Shown here: piece after piece, positions 1 through 11,057 of the stretch | Layout of the letters: the number at the start of each line of letters is the position of its first letter | Numbering within the stretch: position 1 is the stretch's first letter | NCBI GenBank assembly: GCA_003255025.1 | Contig: QANY01009387.1 | Location: 124,001 to 188,000, forward strand | Source: Datisca glomerata | Lineage: Eukaryota > Streptophyta > Magnoliopsida > Cucurbitales > Datiscaceae | Reading direction: 5' to 3' | DNA length: 64,000 nucleotides | Translations under genes and position numbers: made by a program | Notes under the pieces: model-generated | What the model was told of the DNA's origin: nothing | The model's database searches: none | Seen by the model: the letters and a program-made list of their open reading frames with translations, nothing else

Positions 1-40
1 TGAGAGAGATGCCAAATTTTCTTTAGGGCAAGTGGTAGAT
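1..40 (+). mobile_element. 3' end of Copia internal region with polypurine tract
   Basis: The last bases before position 41 read AGGGCAAGTGGTAGAT, the purine-rich tract that normally precedes the 3' LTR of plant Copia elements (usual form AAGTGGGAGATTG). The LTR begins directly after it. The coding part of the element lies outside the window to the left. Confidence 0.6.
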
Positions 41-137
41 TGTTGGGCATAGTGCCCTCAAAGCATATGTTTAGACAATTTCAATATAAAATTATATTTT
101 TCCAATAATTGTTCTTTTAAATTATTGTTGAATAATT

Positions 138-173
<36 letters not shown>

Positions 174-1239
174 ATTACATATTTATTAATGAAACTATGA
201 TCTTGTGTAAGTACGAGATAATTAAGATTATAGATAATAAATAAAGTAGTCTGCAACATATTAAAGCATGAAATATTTAATGAATGGTTGCTAGTACGGT
301 TCACTAAATATTATGAATACATGTGATCTAGATCTGGATCACTGATGTGGATAGACATCTTAGTGAAAGTACCAATTAGATTATATAGGACATGACCGAT
401 GTGGATTAATATCTTTATTAACTTATTGTTTATCATAAAAATTTAATACACATCAAAACTAATGAACATATGTAGATCAGTTTGAATCCTGAGTAGTCAT
501 GAACTCCTATGCATGTCTACTAAGTTTTTTATTCACTCGTTAAGGTTTGTTTGTAAAATAGACTAGTGACTTTTGTTTTGAAAATTCAGGGATTTGGATG
601 GCTGGGAACATTATCTTACAAGATTTAGATTCCAAGCTTTCCTAATAGATCGTATATTAGTTACCTTAAGTGTTAATTCTGGAATTGAATGGTTATTGAG
701 CTCAAATTTATAATATGATTATAAATTGGTCGTTAATTAGAAGGGTAAAATGATAATTTTGACCAACTCTAATTTACAAGCCAATAATTGGATGACAGAA
801 CTACATGAAGTGATTATATCAATTGACTACATGAGAATATTATGTCATTATATTATGTAATTACTATTCCATATTTATAGTAGAGTAATAATAAAATTAA
901 TAAATAAGATTATTTAATTAAAGAGTTTAATTAATAATCTGGTTTATTGGAGCTTAGAATTATGGTCCATGGTCCCCGATACACATTTGTACTACACACT
1001 CTAGGGTGTGAATATTTCAGGACATGAGAAAATGACAAACTTGCGAAAAGAATTAAATTTTTGGGCAAATATATAATTATGAGATAATTATGTGTAATTA
1101 ATTAAGAATAAATTAATTAAATTATTTAATGTAATTTTTGGAAATTACAAAAGTTGGCGGCTAAATCTTAAGGGTGAGACTAGACCAACAATGTTTCTTC
1201 TCTACTCCACTCTCTACACCTGCAATAGGGGAAGGTAAA

Positions 1240-2225
1240 GTAGAAGACCAAGGAAATGGGTGGTCTCCTTTTTACTCCTCCGAAGCTTAAGTCAGTAAGG
1301 GAGGAAGGAGAGAAAATTAGATAAGTAGTTGGAAGTTGTTACGTACCTTTAAAAGTTCATTTACTAGGATATTTATAGTGGGAAGCTGGCATTGAGGCTG
1401 GGTTGGTTCTGTACAATAGCAGACCTCTCCTCCAATGGGATGCCTCCTTGGAACCAACCCCCGGCTTCAGGCTTCTCTAATTGGCTTGGTAGGGTATGAG
1501 GTATCAGGTGATGACCTCGAGTGTCAGGACAACCTATCCTCATATCTCACAATGTACTTCAACGACCTCTATTGGGCCGTAATAAATGGATATGGTGACA
1601 CCCTGCTTGGTGCAGGTTGACTGACTCCTTGAGTAGTGGGCTTCATGCCTTGTCTCGTACCTCATCCTTGATTGGTCTAGGTGTATTATATGTATAAGAT
1701 GACACCATGCAAGCTTCTACCTCGACCTAGGTTCCCTATTTGAATTGAGGTGGGAGATTTCCCACCCGTAAGCTCCTCTTCAAGCACGAACCTCTCTATA
1801 TTGGGACTTACCCAAAATACGAGCTGATTTACATGAACAACATCTACGATCCTCGAGAATCTTGAAATGTTTGGCCAGGGTCTGGTCTCCGAGGTCACCT
1901 CAAGACCCTTTACGAAGAGTTACGCCTAAGCCTCAGGCTCTCTCGGGGTGCCCCCAAGAGGGTGGCCACGAGGTGCCCCCGAGGGGTGTCCTGGGGGTTC
2001 TCCAGAGGGGGTTGGCCTCGGGGTGCCCCGATAGATGTCCTTGGGCTTCCCCAGAGGGGGTGGCCTCATGGTGCCCTCGAGGGGTGGCCTTGGGTTGCCC
2101 TCGAGAGGTGGCCTCGGGGTGCTCCTGAGTCGTGGCCTCGGGACTCCTTGGGGAGTTCGGCCTCGGGTCCAGAGGACTTGTGGCGCCCGGTCTTCAAACT
2201 ATTTCAATATGTTATAGGATCCTAA
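1240..2225. mobile_element. Putative nested LTR-like insertion in the Copia LTR
   Basis: The composition changes sharply from the AT-rich LTR on both sides. A minus-strand TATAAATA lies near 1368-1376, as in the putative LTR at 5970-6472, whose flank (accumulated A/G-rich text around a TATA box) looks similar by eye. Borders are not resolved, and the family is not identified. Confidence 0.3.
1930..2175. repeat. GC-rich degenerate minisatellite, unit about 27 bp
   Basis: Imperfect tandem copies of a unit close to GGTGGCCTCGGGGTGCCC with CCGAG/AGAGG spacers, about nine copies. It creates overlapping open frames in all three plus-strand phases (for example 1862-2128 and 1962-2225), which are repeat artefacts rather than genes. 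Confidence 0.75.
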
Positions 2226-3347
2226 GAAATATGATTTGAACCTAGAGAGTCTCGGATGACCTCTAACATGTCCTAAAGGTCTTTTTCAGATATCCAAAAA
2301 ATGTGTATAACAACAAATAAATAATAATATCGATTAATTTAATGTTGATCGATTAGTGAGACATAATATTTTATTTGTAAAATTAATTAATATTAAATTA
2401 TTATGATATACTGATTCGATTTGGTTTATCTAATCTGTTAATTAACAGATAAGATAAAATATTGGAAGATTAGATAAGTTTATTTTAAATTAACTGGTAT
2501 CCTAGATATTTATCTGATTCATATATAAATTATAGGATAATTGCCACGTGGCATATTAGACTACCGCATGTCAGTCTCTGATTTTTTAATCTGAGACTAG
2601 CATGAGTTACTATAGTACCACGTGGCACTACAGTAACACGTGGCACACTGTAGTGCCATATAGCACTATAGTGGTGCTGTGAATCAGCAATGTCGTGAAG
2701 TACTGCTGATCCACACGGTACACTGTAGTGTCATATGACACTGCAGTGTTGGCTCGATTGTAGTGGATCCCACTACAATGACACATTTATAATTAATTTA
2801 TTATTTTGTAAATCCCTAAAAATCTAATGATCCTTGGTCTAGATATAGATAGATATTATTCTATTGGCCTCAGAGTGTGCAACTGGGTGATTAAAGGTTA
2901 ATAAAAAAGCTATGTGAGTTTTCCTAATTTTCTCTAAGTTTTGTCTCACAGTAGTATTTCTCAAAATTCTTTAAATCTTATGTGTTGAGTACATCTAGAT
3001 ACAGAAAAATATCTTTGATTTATTCTACGTGTACACACGTCCTAGTGTGTTTGATGATTGGTTTGGGAGATCTTGATGTGGATCTCGCAGTATGTTGTTT
3101 GTGGGATTATAAGTTCGTTTATTGCAAGGAAGCTTGATAAGACTACAAGAGGTGTAACTCTTATCTTTGTATATGTTTGATTTAATGTATAGATATATAA
3201 TGTATCCGATGAGAAAATATATATTTTCATTAAAAGTTTTTTTAGAAACCGTAGCGTCGCAATTATTTTTGTTTTCAATCGATAAAGTTCAAAAGATTTT
3301 TTTTTAAACCACCACGCTTTCGTCGTGCGCCGCCGTCAATTCCAACA

Positions 3348-4084
3348 TGTGTAACCTAAAAAAAAGGGTGATAAAATGAATCTATTATTTCTCTCATTAT
3401 TCTCTCTCATTTATTCCATACTGTAAAAGTCATTTCTAAATAATTTTGTTCTGATCTCCACTCCATATTAATTAGTTCATTTTATTTATATAATTACTTA
3501 AATAATTGTTTTTATTTACTGTATATAATTTTCGTAACTCGTTAAATATTGTTTTGATATTATATATATATGGAGTTTTAATGATAAACTTCTATATTTT
3601 TTTCATTGACATTTTAAGTTGTAGGCTAAAATACTAAAGAAAAAAATTGCCGCTATTTTCCGAAATATGTTTCTAACAAGTTAGATTCTGCTAAAAAACC
3701 CAATCTTTAAAGCGGCTTGGATGTTAGACATTATAGATGTATATATTTGGGACGAAACCTAAATATTCAATTTTTTCACTGTCATCTCGCGTCCCATTCT
3801 GTCCTACTCAGGACACGAGAGTTTTGTCCCTTTCTATCCCTTTAAATATTAAACAATTGTATCGTCCCGTTAGACTCGAACTGTGTGCGAGACATGAAGG
3901 ATTTTTTGGGTCCTTCCCACACCTCGAATTTCCATGGCGGCATAGGATCTTCATGAATTTGGAAATTCATTAATTTGTATTATAAAGAGTATTGAAATCC
4001 AATATTTTTCTTGACATAGTGACACACACTCACACACGCGGGGATAGAACAGAAATAAAACATAAAAATGACAGCAGTTAACTA
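3348..4084. other. Intergenic, nothing recognised
   Basis: AT-rich sequence between the Copia LTR end and a LINE fragment. The open frame at 3737-3973 has no recognisable domain. Confidence 0.5.
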
Positions 4085-5345
4085 CCTCCAAAAGTGCTAA
4101 TCTCCCAAGAAGGTTATGAAACTAGTTAATACAATTTTGAGAAACTTTTTATGGACCGGAAGAACAGATATTTGCAAGGGTTACAAAATTGTCTGGCAAA
4201 TCATTTGTGCTCTTTATAAAGCAAGTGGTTTGAACTTAAAGGACACTACTATATGGAGCCAGGCTGATGTTTCTAGGTATTTCTGGAAGTTGGCTAGAAG
4301 GGATAAAAGCTCCTTCTGGGTTACTTGGTGTTTACAAACCTACTTAATGGGCACTCAATTTTTATAGTGGAATGCATGCTGACCCCTCATGGTCTTGGAG
4401 GAAATTGATCAAATTGAGGGAGAAAATTGCTCACTTATGCAGTGTTAAAATGAGAGATGGTAGATCAATTTGTCTATTCACTTATTTGTAGCTCCCATTA
4501 GGCTCTACTTTAAAAGTTTGGTCTTGGTATTATCGTTCATTCTCGTCATAAGGTTAATTTCCCCCTTACTTTAATTGTTAGAGAAGGACAATAGTTCTGG
4601 CCTAGCACTTTTTTTGAGCGTTTATTGTCTTTCAGAAATTTTAATTCTCTTTTGCCTTTGCATGGAGAGGATAAATAGCTCTGGGATGGTGATGACTTCT
4701 CTACTAAACATACTTACAGCAAGCTAGTTGGTGATCTTCCTTAGATTGATTGGTGAAAAATTAGTTAATTTTCAGGCCATATTCCAAAATGTGTCTGTAT
4801 CATTTGATTAGCTCTTCACAACAGGCTTAGTACCAAAGATAGAGTCTCTCATTGGAGTCATGGTATTGACCGTGAATGTGTCTTTTGTATGGATGTAGAT
4901 GAATCAATAGTACATCTATTTTTTTAGTGTGACTACACTAGACATCTTATTCATCCTCTTATGAGGAAAGGGGGACATGATATATCCTATATGACTGGCC
5001 TACTTTTCTCTTATGGATTTCTTCTCTACAGTAGCAAAAATTATATGAATCTGAGTTATAGGCTTATATTTTCTATCTTTGTTTATTGTTTGTGGCTAGA
5101 AAGGAATAGGAGAATATTTATTGATAAATGTTTGAAAACTTGTTTGATTACTAGAAATATGTGTCTTATAATTAAAGAAAGACTTCTATTTCTCGATAAA
5201 AGTAGAGATTTGAAATTTGGTGATTATATTTTTGAATTTTGGATGTAAACTAGGTTCTTATTTTGATTTTGTAGCTCATGGAGTATGCTATTTATACTAG
5301 TGTAATATTTTTTTGGTTAATACAATTTTTTGTCTTTGACAAAAA
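4085..5345 (+). pseudogene. L1-type LINE fragment, 3' part of the reverse transcriptase ORF
   Basis: The translated pieces carry landmarks of the C-terminal half of plant LINE ORF2. At 4116-4367 there is RNFLWTG followed by a K-x-VW motif and a W-x-W-type segment. Around 4750-4950 comes the zinc-binding reverse-transcriptase-associated region, with CVFC and a downstream H-x4-C, broken by TAG/TGA codons. At 4961-5248 the terminal segment has YCLWLERNRRIF. The copy is 5'-truncated: endonuclease and reverse transcriptase core are missing. The 3' end has GGTTAATACAATTTTTTG followed by a short A-rich tail. Frames change several times, so no protein is made. It belongs with the minus-strand fragment at 13109-13640, whose 3' end is nearly the same. 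Confidence 0.8.
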
Positions 5346-5969
5346 GAATGCTAACTTAAGGAGGCCACACAACTGCTTACCCTCACAATTTTTTTTACCA
5401 TTTTTACCAATTTGGGACTAAGCTTGTTTGAATATCTAGTACACCATTGTATAATTTGTTGTCACGTGCATATTTTATTTATATTTTTAGAAGATAAATG
5501 GATTTACTCTTAAATTTAAAAAATTTACACATATAATAATATAGAGTAGTATTCAGTTTTCTCCACCAGAGAATGAAAAATCTACATAATTGAGTGTTTA
5601 ACGTCATTTTCCGTGTTTGCTATTACTTCAAATTTTATTTCTCAGTGGGACCCACATGTTTGAGCGAGTTGAGTGTTTTTTAATTTATCAACTTAATTAC
5701 CTCCAAATTTAGCCGGCACTCAATACTCCAAATTGAGGAATGCTTTTCCTGTCTCTTTATCGTTCCGGTCTGTTGGAGCTTCACTGGCTTTCGTCTTTGG
5801 TTCTTTATTGCAAATAAAATAATAAAAGTCCAATGACTTTTGCTATTATAATCTTTCCGACCCCGAGCTTTTTTTCTAGGCATTTCAACCCAAAATAAGA
5901 AATTGTATTGATATTTATATATAAAAAACATGGCAAATAAAAAAATAAATAATAATTATATTATCGCAT
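5346..5969. other. Intergenic, nothing recognised
   Basis: AT-rich. The minus-strand open frame at 5680-5931 has no family resemblance I can see. Confidence 0.45.
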
Positions 5970-6472
5970 GATTTTAGTAATTCTTCATCTTCCAAGATAA
6001 ATTCCCTTATTTGTGTCTCATAATTAAAAAGAACTAGCAGGATCAATGGATCATTACCCTCCAAAGCTTACTTAGATGTGAGGACAAGTTTTGGCATAAT
6101 TTAGTGAGGGTTGAGTGAATTTACATTCTCCAAGATTTAGAGGGGTATTTATAGGGAGGGTGAACCCGGGGTGACCTCTGGACATCGTCATGTCAGTTCG
6201 AAGTAAGTGAGGGGTTGTTGGAGGAAATGATCAAGCATTAAAGTTTTGAGCATTAAATTTAAATAATCTATGACTGTCGTACACCATCTCCTGGAGTATC
6301 ACCATATTGTATTCTTCCCAACTCCAAATAGGCCCGTTCTTAGATCTGCAGCTCTATGGTTTCCCCAAGCTGCTAGTCTATTGAACTAGGAACTCCTAGG
6401 TTTGTTTTGCCTCCTAGGTGAACCCCTTACACGTGTCGTCTCTATGAGTCATCTAACGAAATACCCATAACA
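5970..6472 (-). mobile_element. Possible solo LTR
   Basis: Read on the minus strand, the segment starts TGTTATGGG at 6472 and has a TATAAATACCCC box near 6147-6158, followed by non-coding sequence. That layout (U3, TATA, R/U5) fits an LTR. The far border is not defined, and no target duplication was confirmed. Alternatively it is unrelated moderately GC-rich intergenic DNA. Confidence 0.3.
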
Positions 6473-8379
6473 AAATCCCTGGGATCGTTTATTTTCGATT
6501 TTCCGAGTGATAAAGTTCGTGGTAAGCTTATTTTTCAGCATTTTCTCATATTTGTTACAAGTATTCTCATTTGTCATGGTAAAGTTATTTAGTCTCGTAA
6601 AATAACAACCTCACGTTACTTTCTCTACCACTTTTTACCAAATAACTTTCTCATCTTACAACACATCTATACATTTTTCAAAATAACTTTTACTTTCCCA
6701 AATCCCCATAAAAATATCATTATTTGTTTCAATTATTCCTACTTGATTATTCCTACTTGATTTTGATATTTTATTTTCTTCAAGACCAAAGCCTCACAAA
6801 AGTGTTGTAAAATATTTTGATCCTGGTGAAACTAAAACGGTCATGCGATTTTTGAGATTTTTTCGTCCATTCTGACTCGTCTGCCAACTCATCTCGGGGT
6901 CGTCTCGTGAGATTAAGATATACACGTTAATTGGAATGAATGAAAATAAAATATTAAGTTTGAATTAAAGATATATAAACTCTTCATATATACAAAATCT
7001 AAAATCTAAATTATTAGAATATATGTTAATAATATCAAATATTTTTTTAAAACTAATATTAATTTATTCCCTAAAATAAATATTATTCATAAACTATCAA
7101 TATTTAACTAGATTGTTTATCACATCTCATTTTTTGTGTGGAGGATCGGACCAGTGAGACGAAACTATGAATGACGGGTCTCTCAATCATTTAGATTCAG
7201 TTTTAGATTGTATTTAACCAAAATATAAAAAAAATTACATCATTATTCTATTTTGTTCCTGTGACAGAACTAAAATATTTTGCCCGCTCAAGTCAGAAGG
7301 GAAGGATATTGATAACCATGGTATACATATCTACTAAAAAAGTATATGTAACTGGAAAATTGTTATATATTATTAAATATTTTAATGTGTTAATATAAAT
7401 GACGGTTATTTATATCAGATTTATTTTTATTCATAAAAGAGGAAATTGTATGTTAATTAATTTATGGTATCAGATAAAATTTAATCAAACACGGCATGAA
7501 TTATTAAGATTTTTTAGTAGTTCTTAATAGAGAATCTGTATACAATTTTGTTATGTAATTTTGAACAATATATTTTGTCATTGAATTTATTTGTACAGCG
7601 TAAATAAAAAAATTATTTTATTTTTTGGCGTAGTAAGAAAAAAATAGTTGATTTAATTTTATTGATGGGATAATAATTAGTGCGTAAAATAATGTGTGTG
7701 TGTGTATATATATATAAAAGAATTATAATCTATAAATAATTATTGACAACAAATTACAAGTTGATAAAAAAAAGAAACTATAAATAATAAATAATTTTAT
7801 TACTTTAATATAATTTATATAACTTTCCCAACAATTTTATCAAACTTTTCCACACAACTTTACCCAAATATCTTACATACCAAATAAGAAAATCATACTT
7901 TCCAGTAATTTTTTTACTTAACCAAACATGATAATCTTAATATCTTATCATTTAAATTTACCACTTGAACTTTTTCAGTATTTTTATTTAATTCGTATCA
8001 AACAACCCCATAATAAGTTATGTGCTCTGTATGTTGGACAAACCTTCCGTTTGTTGAACTATCCTAGGTTGTCTTTTATGACATTTCCTTGTACGCGCTT
8101 AATTTTATGGCTAGCTTGTTTAGAGAGAGCGAGAGCCATAAAATTAGCAAAACCTGAATACTGTAATCATCACTTAGTTGCAGTAAAATGATGCTCTAAA
8201 TAAAATGAGCTCAATTCCTGAAAGAAAAGCTGGACACATATTTAAGAGACAATTCTAAAATAACATATAGTAACGATTTCAACATATATGCTGCTGATAG
8301 AATGCCTTTTACACTCTTAATCAGTTAAATCTCCATCCTATTTTCAACCTTAATAAAAAAAAAGATGAAAAGGTAAATA
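6473..8379. other. Intergenic, AT-rich, with a TG/TA microsatellite
   Basis: No gene is recognised. A (TG)n(TA)n run lies at 7693-7716. The open frame at 7928-8191 has no domain. The last few hundred bases probably hold the 3' UTR and terminator of the EPF-like gene, but no signal is decisive. Confidence 0.5.
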
Positions 8380-8911
8380 TTATGGTTGATAGAGCTTATC
8401 CCCACATCTGCATTTCCATGAGAGGAGATAATAGCTATCATCATCCCCATGAGAAGATGCTTTTAAACTCTTCACAAAATGAACAGGAATTACAAGAGTA
8501 GCCATGCAAGGCCTGCAATTAAAGCACTTGTTCACACATCCCGGTGGCTTTGAACCCAGCACCATCTTCTTCTCCTTCATCCAACTTTCAGCCTTTCCAT
8601 CTGAAAAGTCCATAAAATAGAAAAAAAATTCATTATTTCTCATTCCCATCTTTATCAGATTCTGAGACAACTTTCGTATTAAACTGTAAAATCACCCAGA
8701 AAAAGTTTGCAACTAAAAACAATGTTAAGTGATTAAAATAAATTGGGATTTTTGTAAATAATTAAGGGAAAATAAATAATTAAAAGATTTCAACAGAGAA
8801 TTGGATTTTTTTACCTGATAAGGGAGGTAGAAAAGTGCATGAAAAGATGAAAGCCACAGTGAATGCAAAATTAAGGAAATGTGGATAGGATCTTGGTGTG
8901 GCTGTGGCCAT
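8380..8911 (-). CDS. EPFL: EPIDERMAL PATTERNING FACTOR-like secreted peptide precursor
   Basis: There are two coding exons: exon 1 at 8911-8815 and exon 2 at 8600-8380. The 214-bp intron is GT..AG, and the phase-1 junction rebuilds a GAT codon, giving 105 residues. The ATG at 8911 is the first in-frame ATG and has a good context (AAAATGGC). Residues about 10-30 form a hydrophobic signal peptide (FLNFAFTVAFIFSCTFL). The mature end has six cysteines in the EPF pattern: CVNKCFNCRPC, a loop MATLVIP, then SYYLLSWKCRCGDKLYQP at the C terminus. Known for the family: EPF/EPFL peptides are secreted and bind ERECTA-family receptor kinases, often with TMM, to control stomatal spacing and organ growth. 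The CMATLV loop points away from EPF1/2, STOMAGEN and EPFL4-6, but I do not assign the exact paralogue. Length and cysteine spacing are normal, and the gene looks intact. Confidence 0.9.
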
Positions 8912-9056
8912 TTTGATAAGAAGCCGAGAACGTTGATGTTGATATGATTGACTCTGATTTATGTTACAGTGCAATGCAGAAAGAGATAACAAGAAAGAAG
9001 AACAGGAGGAGCTTTAAAAGGATTGGATACTTGGTGGAGAAATAGATTTGTTTCTT

Positions 9057-9066
9057 TAATATAATA
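9057..9066 (-). promoter_or_regulatory. TATA box candidate of the EPF-like gene
   Basis: TATTATATTA on the minus strand, about 150 bp upstream of the ATG at 8911. This would give a 5' leader of roughly 110-120 bases. It is inferred from position only. Confidence 0.4.
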
Positions 9067-10696
9067 GAAAAATTTGAAGAGTGTTCCTGTCGAAGAGACA
9101 TGTCTCTGTTTCCATGGCCCTGTTTACCAATAGAACTGTTTTCTTCTAGAAAAAAAGAGAGAAGAACTTGATTTAATTACTTTCCCCTTCTGGGAAAATG
9201 GTGCACTGACTTTTGGTTGTTAGTGAATGACTGTAAGTTGACCATTTGATAATCCTTAGGTGATAGATACAAATCGAACTCAATGAACATTTTGTATTTC
9301 TCAAAGACTTAAACTGTCACCAATTGAGTCTCACAAGACAAATAAAGATTTTTTTAATAATGCAGAGACTAATTCTACGGGTCCTGAGATGTAGTATGGA
9401 CTATGGATGGGTCTACGAGTCTGAGCCCCCATTTATTGTATGTTCCAATACTAGCTAAGTAAATTTTTAGTGACTATGGACGATGGTTCGAACTAGAGAC
9501 GTATAAAGATCAAGAAAGATTTCAATTAGATTATTAATGATATAATAGTAATAAATAATAGGGTTAGGTGTAAAAATACCTCTTGCCATTTGATGGTTAA
9601 GCAGTCACACCATCTGCACAATTTTTTTAGTCATTTAGTACCTTTATTTTATTTTATTTCAATTAAGCTCCCCGTTACACTAAAACTTCTAGTAAAACAT
9701 ATCAAACTAAAAACAAATTACGTTGCAAAATCATTTAATAGAAAAGTTTTGAAGTATCGTCGATAAATTATTGAAAATTTCAGTTATATAACTGTCATGA
9801 TCAGACTTAACTACAAATTTAAGTTGATATACCAAATCCACCAAAGTGGATTTGTACAAGAATGCAAATTTAAGTTGTACAAGAGTGTAATTGCAAAACA
9901 ACTAAAAAAAACATATGTACTAAATCCACTAACATTTGTACAATAATGCAAATCGTATATGTATATGTATAAATATAAATCGTATTTAGTATATGTACAT
10001 GTATATTTTACATGAAAATTGGAGAGGGAGAGGCGGAAATTTAATGTCTCTTCAACAAGGAAGCAGGTTGGCAATGGGAAAGGACAAAAGAAGAAGTGTC
10101 TTTTACCTGGTTCATGGTGGAAGCTTGTCAGTTAATAAGCTTTTGTACACAGTAATAACAACTAGTGGCTCAAGAAAAAGAAAGGCTTCGATTCACTATT
10201 TGACCTGAAACTTTTTTATTTTCACCTTCTACTTTTCCATTTGGTAATTTCTTTATGTACTCCGTGCCATTACAAAGTTAAAACATTTGAATCAAAAGGC
10301 ACCATTTTTCTTTTTTAATTTTTCAGTAAGAGAGATATTTGAACTAGAGACTTACGTCCACTTGAATAAATGTTTCGACTGGTATTGGATTTCCAGTACG
10401 TGAAATTTGTAGAGCAGACAGAAAAATACAGAATTTTCGGGTTTTGTAAAATTGTAGACCAGACAATTCTATTTTTCACGAGAAGCATAGAATAGCTTGT
10501 TGGGAAATGTATTCTCTATATCTTGTTTTCATTTCATGCCTAAATTCAATTTCTCATATTTCCAAAGGGCATGGGTCTAAAAAGGGGTTGGGGAAAGGGG
10601 CAATCCCGATGGGTTTGCTTACAAGATGTCAAAACTTTTTAAAGAGCAAAATGGCTTCTAGGTGAAACTCCTTTGGGGACAAGGATTCTCTATTAG
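9067..10696. other. Intergenic, nothing recognised
   Basis: This holds the upstream region of the EPF-like gene and then AT-rich sequence. There are TATATG-rich short repeats near 9955-10010. Open frames here (for example 9811-10074, 9993-10208) are low-complexity or without domains. Confidence 0.45.
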
Positions 10697-11057
10697 TCAT
10701 GTTTAATGCACGTGTGAGAAAACGTGTTGACTAATTGTATCTTGTCAAATTAAGATAAGACGGGTAATATTAGAATAATATTATTATAATTTAGATAAAA
10801 CCGTCCATAAAATTATTCTCATTTTATGTGATACATTTATATATTTTGCACACATTAAATTATAATTTATTTCTCTTTCAATTCATTCATGAAAATGAGT
10901 TAAGCAAGTTTAATGCACGTATGGGAAACACATGTCATTGGAATAACATAGTTATACCATAAATAGAACCACCCGCAAAATGATTCTCATATGACTCTAG
11001 AAATCATCAACAATGTTGAGCTTTACACTGTTTTTCTAGGGTTTTAGATATGTTTTT
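10697..11057 (+). repeat. Left copies of a ~200-bp repeat flanking the MULE fragment
   Basis: Two partial tandem copies start with GTTTAATGCACGT (about 10698 and 10908). The second ends with GAGCTTTACACTGTTTTTCT before the MULE segment. A third copy in direct orientation lies at about 12733-12985. The last ~200 bp match by eye at roughly nine in ten positions. Confidence 0.75.

Larger units (their letters stand above)
41..3347 (+). mobile_element. Copia-type 3' LTR, very long, probably with nested DNA
   Basis: The segment starts TGTTGG and ends CCAACA, a perfect 6-bp terminal inverted repeat. It is preceded by a polypurine tract, as expected for the 3' LTR of a plus-strand Copia element. The last 100 bp have the usual Copia LTR end (a CGTCGTGCGCCGCCGTCAATT stretch). 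At about 3.3 kb it is long for a Copia LTR. The block from roughly 1240 to 2225 is GC-richer and holds its own minus-strand TATAAATA (about 1368-1376), so it is probably a nested insertion. A (TA)n run sits at 144-169. No open reading frame inside is convincing. Without the 5' LTR or the target duplication, the right border rests on the inverted repeat alone. Confidence 0.65.

Noticed and set aside
1862..2225. Overlapping Gly/Pro/Arg-rich open frames
   Set aside because: All three frames are open because of the GC-rich 27-bp repeat; no conserved domain.
8912..8992. Upstream extension of the EPF-like exon 1 frame
   Set aside because: The frame is open to 8992, but that codon is TTG, not ATG; the ATG at 8911 has a good context and puts the signal peptide at the N terminus.
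9480..9500. GGTTCGAA word resembling a tRNA B box
   Set aside because: No A box or cloverleaf arms at the right spacing.
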